Assembly (NCBI GenBank): GCA_023429275.1
Contig: JAEYWB010000683.1
Coordinates: 1 to 6,181 of the forward strand
DNA: 6,181 nt
Direction of reading: 5' to 3'
DNA from: Planctomycetota bacterium
GTDB lineage: Bacteria > Planctomycetota > Planctomycetia > Planctomycetales > Planctomycetaceae
Numbering within the stretch: the stretch's first letter is position 1; every line of letters begins with the position of its first letter. Made by a program: the position numbers and the translations under genes. Under the pieces are notes generated by a model. That model did no database searches, was not told the origin of the DNA, and saw only the letters and a program-made list of their open reading frames with translations. Positions 1 through 4,907 of this stretch are shown piece after piece.

Positions 1-771
1 CCGCGGCTGGCCCAGATCCTGACGAACCTTCTCACCAACGCCGCACGCTACTCCCCCGAGCAGGGGAAGGTGTCGCTGACGGCAGAGGTCCGGGGGAAGG
101 ACCTCCTGGTGTCGATCCGCGACACCGGAATCGGAATTCCCGCCGAAAAGCTGGAACGGATCTTCGACATGTTCGAGCAGCTCGACCGCTCGCTCGAACG
201 GACGCGGAGCGGACTGGGGATCGGCCTGACGCTCGTCCGCCGGCTCGTCGAGCTGCATGGCGGAACCGTCACCGCTCACAGTGAAGGGGAGGACCGGGGA
301 AGCGAGTTCCGCCTGCGGCTGCCGATCGTCGTCGAGGGGACCCGCGAGGCCTCCCCGCCGACTCGATCCGAGTCCCCGACCCGATCCCTTCGCGTTCTCG
401 TTGTCGACGACAACCAGGATGCCGCGAGGATCCTGGGAATGGTCGTCGGACTGATGCAGCACGAGGTGAAGATCGCCTCGGACGGACTCCAGGCGGTCCA
501 TGTCGCCGAGGAGTTCCGTCCGGATGTCGTGCTGATGGACATCGGAATGCCGGTGCTGAACGGCTACGAAGCCGCCAGCCGGATCCGGGAACTCCCGTTC
601 GGACGTGAAATCGCGCTCGTCGCCCTGACCGGATGGGGGCAGGTCGAGGACCGGAACCGCTCGCGCGAGGCGGGCTTCGACCAGCACCTCGTTAAACCGG
701 TTGACCCGCAGGTATTGCAGCGGCTTCTCGACGAGGTCGGCGGGGCGCCGCCTGCGTCCCCCGGCGGGTGA
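1..771 (+). CDS. Hybrid sensor histidine kinase / response regulator, C-terminal part (5' truncated by window edge)
   Basis: The frame is open from base 1 to TGA at 769-771, giving 256 residues of a longer protein. Numbering from the first codon, residues 1-105 are the end of a HATPase_c domain: N-box around N9/N13 (TNLLTNAARYS), G1 box DTGIGIP at 41-47, F-box FDMFEQ near 56-61, and G2 box SGLGIGL at 70-76. A Pro/Ser/Thr/Arg-rich linker (about 112-129) leads to a receiver domain from about 130, with acidic pair D136/D137, phospho-acceptor D180 (LMDIGMP), T210 and K232 (VKP). All key residues are intact, so both ATP binding and phosphorelay to the attached receiver are expected. The dimerization histidine and any sensor (PAS or membrane) domains lie upstream of the window. 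No Hpt or DNA-binding domain follows, so the output partner is elsewhere. The GTG at 70 is internal, not a start. It ends 6 bases from the stop of the opposing gene. Confidence 0.93.
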   Translation, partial: PRLAQILTNLLTNAARYSPEQGKVSLTAEVRGKDLLVSIRDTGIGIPAEKLERIFDMFEQLDRSLERTRSGLGIGLTLVRRLVELHGGTVTAHSEGEDRGSEFRLRLPIVVEGTREASPPTRSESPTRSLRVLVVDDNQDAARILGMVVGLMQHEVKIASDGLQAVHVAEEFRPDVVLMDIGMPVLNGYEAASRIRELPFGREIALVALTGWGQVEDRNRSREAGFDQHLVKPVDPQVLQRLLDEVGGAPPASPGG

Positions 772-777
772 CGCTCG

Positions 778-1065
778 CTACTCGACCAGGTCGCACGGAT
801 GCGGCGTCCGGTCGACAAGAGGGATGACCTGCGGGGCATAGACCGTCAGGTAGGCGTGCGCCTTCCGGTGCTCTTCCAGCGCCTCCTGGGATTCCCAGTG
901 CTCGTTGAGGATGAACAGGTTCGGCTGGTTCTTCGAGTGGTAGACGTTGAACCGGACGCAGCCCGGCTCCTTCTTCGACAACTGGCACTGCAGCTTGAGA
1001 AGATCACGGACCTTCGGGATGTCGGCGTCGTTCTTGACAGTGAGAAGGACATTCAGCGTGATCAT
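778..1065 (-). CDS. ABM-domain protein (antibiotic biosynthesis monooxygenase / YgiN-like putative quinol monooxygenase)
   Basis: This is a 95-residue protein beginning MITLNVLLTVK and ending at TAG (778-780 on the plus strand). Its pattern is that of a single ABM ferredoxin-like fold: an N-terminal strand (ITLNVLLTVK), a helix (IPKVRDLLKLQCQLSK), the typical EPGCVRFNVYHS strand, then FILNEHWESQEALEEHRK with the family's conserved Trp and His. The length fits the family, whose members act as small cofactorless oxygenases or heme-degrading enzymes in the cytoplasm, usually as dimers; the substrate here cannot be read from sequence. I chose the ATG at 1065 because the ABM fold begins there and a candidate -10 box lies about 45 bases upstream. 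A GTG at 1137 would add 24 residues and has a GGGAGG 9 bases before it, so a longer form is possible, but that extension does not look like part of the domain. It converges on the kinase gene and diverges from the dehydrogenase. Confidence 0.82.
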   Translation of the reverse strand: MITLNVLLTVKNDADIPKVRDLLKLQCQLSKKEPGCVRFNVYHSKNQPNLFILNEHWESQEALEEHRKAHAYLTVYAPQVIPLVDRTPHPCDLVE

Positions 1066-1109
1066 GGGGAGCTCATGAGGAAGCGGTGAGATCGTTTCAG
1101 GGCCCCGGA

Positions 1110-1115
1110 ATTCTA
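1110..1115 (-). promoter_or_regulatory. Candidate -10 box of the ABM gene, inside a small dyad
   Basis: On the minus strand this reads TAGAAT, one mismatch from the sigma-70 -10 consensus, about 45 bases upstream of the ATG at 1065. No good -35 is seen at 16-18 bases. The hexamer overlaps the perfect inverted repeat AATTC-TATC-GAATT at 1109-1122, which could be a small operator or chance. Confidence 0.25.
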
Positions 1116-1259
1116 TCGAATTGCCGCGAGACGACACCTCGCGCGACCTCCCGGCGGCTGACCGGCGCGCGGGGGCCGGACGCTATCGGGAGAAAGGCCC
1201 TTCACCGCCGGGAGAGCGATCCGAAGAATGGGCCGCGTCGGAGTCGCCAACCCTCAGGT

Positions 1260-1296
1260 GCCGGAAGGGGGATGCGGGAAACCTCTCGTTTCCGGC
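1260..1296 (+). promoter_or_regulatory. Two mutually exclusive stems in the presumed dehydrogenase leader
   Basis: Stem A pairs GGAAAC (1277-1282) with GTTTCC (1288-1293) over a 5-base loop. Stem B pairs GCCGGAA (1260-1266) with TTCCGGC (1290-1296). They share the 3' strand, so only one can form at a time, as in attenuator-like switches. This is a sequence observation only; short GC-rich stems also arise by chance. Confidence 0.2.
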
Positions 1297-1414
1297 TCGT
1301 TGTCTCGCAATTGCCGTCGACGGGTTGCATGCCCCCGATGGATGCTCGACACTCACGCCTGTTGTCTTTTTGCAGCAGTGATCGACCCTCCTGGAATGGC
1401 CCCGACCGCACTCA

Positions 1415-3643
1415 GTGCAAGAGCAGCAGCGCATCCTCGATGACCTGACCGGCACCCTGGAAGGGGAGCTGCGGGTGGACCCGTTGATGCTTGCCGCCTA
1501 TGCGACCGACGCCAGCCTTTATCAGCAGCAGCCTCTCGGCGTCGCGTTTCCCCGTTGTCGCGAAGACGTCGTCACGATCGCCAGGTACGCCCGCGAGCGG
1601 TCGATCCCCCTGATTCCGCGCGGAGCGGGAACCGGCGTGGCCGGCGGAGCGATCGGACGGGGAATCGTTCTCGACTTCGCGAGGCACATGACCTCGGTCG
1701 AGGCGATCGGGCTCGACACCGTCCGCGTTCAACCGGGTGTCGTCCGCGACCAGCTCAACCGGCAGCTCCGGCCGTTCGGCCGCTACCTGCCTCCCGATCC
1801 GTCGACGACCGCCGTCACGACGGTGGGCGGAATGATCGGCGTCGATGCCGCCGGCTCGCACTCCGTCCGGGTCGGCTCGATGCGCGACTACGTTCCGAGC
1901 ATGGAGGTGGTCCTCGCGTCCGGCCAGGCGCTGGAGGTCAGCCGTGAAATCGTTCCTCAGCTCGGCACATCCGGAAGCAGCGGTGGATCAGAGTCCGGAG
2001 AAGCGCCCGTCATCGAGAGACCCTCGGGCATTTACGGAGCGAAGGACCTTCTCGTCGCCCGCCTGGCGCAGGTCCTTCGCCAGAACGAGGACCTGATCCG
2101 GACTCACCAGCCCCGCCTCCTCCGGAACTGCGCGGGGTATTTCCTGAGCGGAGTCCTGAACGGCCAGGAGATCGACCTCCCCCGGATCCTCGTCGGCTCG
2201 GAAGGGACGCTGGCGATCGCGACCGCCGCGACGCTCAACACCTCGCCGCTTCCCGCCCACCGGGGGGTGGTCCTGCTGCTGTTCGGGCATCTTGAGGCGG
2301 CGCTGCGGGTCGCCAAGGGGCTCGCCGAGGAGCAGCCGAGCGCCTGCGATCTCCTCGACCGGCGGCTCCTGTCGCTCGCCCGCGAGGCGGACGAACGTTT
2401 CGACGCCATCATCGCCAAGTCGGCCGAGGCGGCTCTCCTGGTCGAGCAGACCGGCTACAGCGAGGCCCAGGTTCTCGACCGCCTCAAGCGAATCATCGAC
2501 AAGGCCCGCAGCCTCGACCGGTCGCTCATCATCGGCCGCCAGTCGTGCCGCGAGGAAGAGGTCGAGTTCCTCTGGTCGCTCCCCGCCCGCGTCGTCCCGC
2601 TCCTCATCCGGCTGCCGGGTCCGATCCGCCCGTTTCCGCTGTTCGAGGCGATCGCCGTCCCGCCGCAGAACCTGCACGAGTTCCTCGTTCTGACCCAGCG
2701 GGTCCTCCAGAAGTACGAGGTGACCGCGTCCCTCTACGCCCACGCGGTCTCGGGGCAGGTTCATCTTCGCCCGTTCCTTCCGCTGCCTCGTCCCGAGGAT
2801 GCGGCGCGTCTGGAGGCTCTGACGGGTGAGCTCTACGAAGTCGTCTTCCAGTTCCATGGTACGGTCAGCGGCGAGCATGGGGACGGCCTCTCCCGCAGCG
2901 CGTACCTCCGGTCGCAGTACGGGCCGCTCTACCGGGTGATGCAGCTCGTCAAGGAGATCTTCGATCCCCACAACCAGCTGAACCCCGGCAAGATCCTGAC
3001 GGATGACCCGCACCTGACGATTCGCGATCTCCGTCCCCTCGAGCCTCGCATCTCCGGCGAGCTCGTTCCGCTGCAGCTCTCCTGGTCGCTGCCGGTCGCC
3101 ACCGAGGCGGCCGACCGCTGTAACGGGTGCGGAGCCTGCCGCACCCAGGATCCCGCCCAGCGGATGTGCCCGTTCTTCCGCCTCGACCAGCACGAGCAGT
3201 CGGCCCCCCGGTCGAAGGCGAACGTGCTGCGGAACTTCCTGACCGGCGGACTCTCCTCACGGGATATCGCTTCCGACGAGGCGCTCGAGCTCGCCCGGAA
3301 GTGCTTCAACTGCAAGCAGTGCCAGTTCGAGTGCCCCAGCCAGGTCGATATTCCGCACCTGATGCTCGAGACCCGCGCGGCCTACGTCGAGGCGAACGGA
3401 CTGTCGCGCGAGGACTGGTTCCTCGCCCGGGCGCACTCCTTCGGGGCGCTCGGCTCGACCCTCGCTCCCGTCGCCAACTGGGCGCTCAATAACGGCGGCT
3501 TCCGCTGGCTGGTCGAGAAGCTGCTGGGGATCTCGCGGCATCGCAAGCTCCCGCCGTTCGCCCGCCGGACTTTCCTCCGGCAGGTGCGCCGGACGGCGTC
3601 GCTCCGGGACCTGATCGGCGGCGGCAATAAGCCGGTGGTCTAA
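1415..3643 (+). CDS. FAD-binding and 4Fe-4S dehydrogenase, GlcD-GlcF/YdiJ-type fusion, front part ending at an in-frame TAA
   Basis: The 742 codons resemble the front three quarters of large FAD/Fe-S 2-hydroxyacid dehydrogenases (glycolate, D-lactate or D-2-hydroxyglutarate; exact substrate unknown). The FAD_binding_4 (PCMH-type) domain spans about residues 35-270, with PRGAGTGVAGG at 68-78, PPDPS at 126-130 and VGGMIGVDAAGSHS near 137-150. A FAD-oxidase C-terminal domain follows, with SGEHGDG at 485-491 and FDPHNQLNPGK at 516-526. Two ferredoxin-type motifs come next: C569-x2-C572-x2-C575-x9-C585-P and C630-x2-C633-x2-C636-x3-C640-P. A Ser/Gly-rich loop (184-198) sits in the FAD domain. The start is GTG at 1415: a TGA at 1379 closes the frame upstream, no ATG or other GTG intervenes, and the N-terminus fits the family; no clear Shine-Dalgarno site is seen. 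Electrons would pass from FAD through the clusters to the CCG domain and probably quinone. That CCG domain lies beyond the TAA at 3641, so this product alone is probably incomplete. Confidence 0.88.
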   Translation: MQEQQRILDDLTGTLEGELRVDPLMLAAYATDASLYQQQPLGVAFPRCREDVVTIARYARERSIPLIPRGAGTGVAGGAIGRGIVLDFARHMTSVEAIGLDTVRVQPGVVRDQLNRQLRPFGRYLPPDPSTTAVTTVGGMIGVDAAGSHSVRVGSMRDYVPSMEVVLASGQALEVSREIVPQLGTSGSSGGSESGEAPVIERPSGIYGAKDLLVARLAQVLRQNEDLIRTHQPRLLRNCAGYFLSGVLNGQEIDLPRILVGSEGTLAIATAATLNTSPLPAHRGVVLLLFGHLEAALRVAKGLAEEQPSACDLLDRRLLSLAREADERFDAIIAKSAEAALLVEQTGYSEAQVLDRLKRIIDKARSLDRSLIIGRQSCREEEVEFLWSLPARVVPLLIRLPGPIRPFPLFEAIAVPPQNLHEFLVLTQRVLQKYEVTASLYAHAVSGQVHLRPFLPLPRPEDAARLEALTGELYEVVFQFHGTVSGEHGDGLSRSAYLRSQYGPLYRVMQLVKEIFDPHNQLNPGKILTDDPHLTIRDLRPLEPRISGELVPLQLSWSLPVATEAADRCNGCGACRTQDPAQRMCPFFRLDQHEQSAPRSKANVLRNFLTGGLSSRDIASDEALELARKCFNCKQCQFECPSQVDIPHLMLETRAAYVEANGLSREDWFLARAHSFGALGSTLAPVANWALNNGGFRWLVEKLLGISRHRKLPPFARRTFLRQVRRTASLRDLIGGGNKPVV
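3641..3643 (+). other. In-frame TAA interrupting the fusion dehydrogenase
   Basis: The frame from 1415 reads ...NKPVV, TAA, FVPHFAKTHDPDLGRAF... and continues open to TAG at 4397-4399. In the family as I know it, the stretch here is typically V-V/I-Y-F-V, so TAA most simply replaces a Tyr codon (TAT or TAC) by one base change. No frame change is needed. The 20 codons between the stop and the next ATG (3704) still read as family-like protein, which argues for a point lesion and not a natural gene boundary. Confidence 0.8.
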
Positions 3644-3703
3644 TTTGTCCCCCACTTCGCCAAAACCCACGACCCGGATCTCGGCCGCGCCTTCATCGAG
3701 ATC

Positions 3704-4399
3704 ATGCGGCACCACGGCCGGCAGGTGTATGTCCCGGGCGGACAGACCGCGACCGGCATGGCGATGATCTCCGCCGGCGACCTCGACTCCGCCCGCGAGC
3801 TGGCCGAGCAGAACATCCGCGAGCTGGCCGAGCTCGCCCGCGAGGGGCTGCCGATCGTCTGCACCGAGCCGGCGGCGGTCGTCTGCCTCACCCAGGACTA
3901 CCCGCTCCTCGTCGATCATCCCGACATCCCCTCGATCGCCTCCCGGGTCATCGAGGCGGGGACGTTCCTTCGGCAGATGAAGAAAGAGGGACAGCTGCGG
4001 ACCGACTTCCAGCCGCTGCATGTCACCGCCGCCTACCACACGCCCTGCCACCTGCGGGCGCTGCAGAACGGGACCCCGTTTGCGGACCTGCTCGAGGGGA
4101 TCCCCGGCCTGACGCTCAAGCGGATCGAAGAAGGCTGCAGCGGAATGGCCGGAGCGTTCGGCCTGACGGCGGCCAACTTCAAGACCTCGCTCCGCATGGG
4201 CCAGGGGCTGATCACCCGGATGCAGCGGGACGACATCCTGATCGGCACGACCGAGTGCGGGAGCTGCAAGCTGCAGATGGAGCAGGGGACGTCCCGGCCG
4301 ACGATCCACCCTCTCAAGCTCCTGGCCCTCGCCTACGGCCTGATGCCGGAACTCCGCCGCCTCTTCCGCCCGAACAAAAAGCGGCTGATGACGACGTAG
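3704..4399 (+). CDS. CCG (cysteine-rich, GlpC/GlcF/HdrB-like) domain; separated rear part of the fusion dehydrogenase
   Basis: The 231 codons from ATG 3704 are in the same frame as the 1415 gene, and homologous sequence begins already at 3644, right after the TAA. It looks like the C-terminal CCG domain pair of GlpC/GlcF-type proteins, which carries electrons from the 4Fe-4S clusters towards the quinone pool. Visible cysteine motifs are YHTPCH (111-116), EEGCSGMAG with C145, and TECGSCK with C185 and C188; these are the variant CCG signatures usual in this branch. IVCTEPAAVVCLTQDYP (near 51-67) is also typical. No Shine-Dalgarno site precedes 3704, and no ATG, GTG or TTG occurs in frame between 3644 and 3704, so independent translation would begin inside the fold and omit its first strand and helix. 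It is best read as the tail of a 994-codon gene (1415-4399), broken by one stop. Cysteines and reading frame are intact, so the break is recent or artefactual. Confidence 0.72.
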   Translation: MRHHGRQVYVPGGQTATGMAMISAGDLDSARELAEQNIRELAELAREGLPIVCTEPAAVVCLTQDYPLLVDHPDIPSIASRVIEAGTFLRQMKKEGQLRTDFQPLHVTAAYHTPCHLRALQNGTPFADLLEGIPGLTLKRIEEGCSGMAGAFGLTAANFKTSLRMGQGLITRMQRDDILIGTTECGSCKLQMEQGTSRPTIHPLKLLALAYGLMPELRRLFRPNKKRLMTT

Positions 4400-4896
4400 A
4401 AGCGCGACGACGCCCGCGGACGGTCCGTAACGAGGAGGTGTCGGCACAACCACCCGGCGGTGACCTGCGACGCTCACTCCGATTGAGTCGGATGCAGGCT
4501 TTGCGGATGCGTCGCCGTTCGCTTTGCGAAAGCGCAGGAGAGGACCAGCAAGCTGCTGAATCGGAGTGCGCCTCTGACCGCGCGGAGCGCTCCATTCGGG
4601 AAGGGATAGGCGACACTCAGAGCCGGCAGCGATCGCGTCGGGCGCGCCAGGGCACGCCGTCGAGGGAGACGGAGGTGCCGCCTGGAGGTCTTTCAGCTGC
4701 CGGTCGATCTGTGCGGTTGCCCGTGTCGTCGGGGATGGTCGTCGGAGCGATGTTGATCGAGGAGGGAGTCGGTCGACCGCATGGGGCCCTCTTCGGCCTG
4801 GCTCGGGGCTCATCTGGCTGGTGCGGCGCCCTCGAGGCGATGCACGACGGCGCGGACGCTGCGTGCAGCGGCTCGCCGATGAGCGTGAAACGCGTC
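4400..4896. other. Convergent intergenic region (497 bases), rich in inverted repeats, no credible gene
   Basis: Both flanking genes end into this stretch. Several open frames cross it on both strands, but they continue antisense through the neighbouring genes and show no domain. It holds many perfect or near-perfect dyads: CGCTTT-GCG-AAAGCG (4520-4534); CTCTGA (4572-4577) with TCAGAG (4617-4622), enclosing the palindrome GGAGCGCTCC (4584-4593); a long hairpin at 4647-4685; CGGTCGACCG (4770-4779); and CGCTGC-GT-GCAGCG (4857-4870). GCTTTGCG occurs twice, at 4498-4505 and 4521-4528. It could be a decayed gene, a structured RNA, or a dispersed repeat; one window cannot tell which. Confidence 0.6.
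4647..4685. other. Long imperfect hairpin in the convergent intergenic region
   Basis: Reading inwards, the arms pair CCAG with CTGG, GGCAC with GTGCC, and CCGTC with GACGG, closing on a 6-base loop GAGGGA (4662-4667). That is 14 Watson-Crick pairs, interrupted by a 2-base bulge (4680-4681) and a 1-by-2 internal loop. On the plus strand it is followed by AGGTCTTTC, a poor T tract, so a classical terminator for the dehydrogenase (stop about 250 bases upstream) is possible but not compelling. Confidence 0.45.
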
Positions 4897-4907
4897 TCAC
4901 AGACGCG
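4888..4907 (-). terminator. Possible intrinsic terminator overlapping the end of the DUF1598 gene
   Basis: On the minus strand, CGCGTCT-GTG-AGACGCG forms a perfect 7-bp stem with a 3-base loop and is followed by TTTCACGC. The stop codon (4897-4899) lies in the stem and loop. A second hairpin, CGGGCG-AAG-CGCCCG (4906-4920), immediately precedes it inside the last codons. The T tract is only three bases, so the call is tentative. Confidence 0.35.

Larger units (their letters stand above)
1066..1414. other. Divergent intergenic region (349 bases) between the ABM gene and the FAD/Fe-S dehydrogenase gene
   Basis: No credible gene is seen here; the short frames crossing it have no recognisable domain and are Arg/Ser/Pro-rich. 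It should contain the promoters of both flanking genes. A weak -10 candidate for the minus-strand gene lies at 1110-1115. No convincing sigma-70 promoter was found for the plus-strand gene. Two alternative stems occur at 1260-1296 in the presumed leader of the dehydrogenase. A short T run (1367-1371) stands alone with no hairpin directly before it. Confidence 0.6.

Noticed and set aside
70..72. GTG as the start of the kinase
   Set aside because: Upstream in-frame codons encode the N-box of the ATPase domain; the gene simply begins outside the window.
360..374. Perfect inverted repeat GACTCG-ATC-CGAGTC
   Set aside because: It lies inside the kinase coding region, in the linker between ATPase and receiver domains; most likely codon-level coincidence.
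748..767. Short CCGCC/GGCGG stem at the end of the kinase gene as a terminator
   Set aside because: Only 5 bp with a 10-base loop and no T tract on either strand.
1086..1448. Overlapping short frames on both strands in the divergent intergenic region
   Set aside because: No domain, no family-like sequence, and they overlap the starts of two well supported genes.
1988..3193. 401-codon open frame on the minus strand
   Set aside because: It lies wholly antisense to the FAD domain gene, has biased composition and no motif; it is a shadow frame.
3641..3643. Programmed stop readthrough or selenocysteine/pyrrolysine recoding as the main explanation
   Set aside because: The codon is TAA, not TGA or TAG, and no structured element or known leaky context is seen just downstream; error or mutation is simpler, though not proven.
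3257..4900. 547-codon open frame on the minus strand
   Set aside because: It runs antisense to the dehydrogenase, is Arg/Pro/Gly/Glu-rich with no domain, and is explained by GC-rich codon use of the real gene on the other strand.
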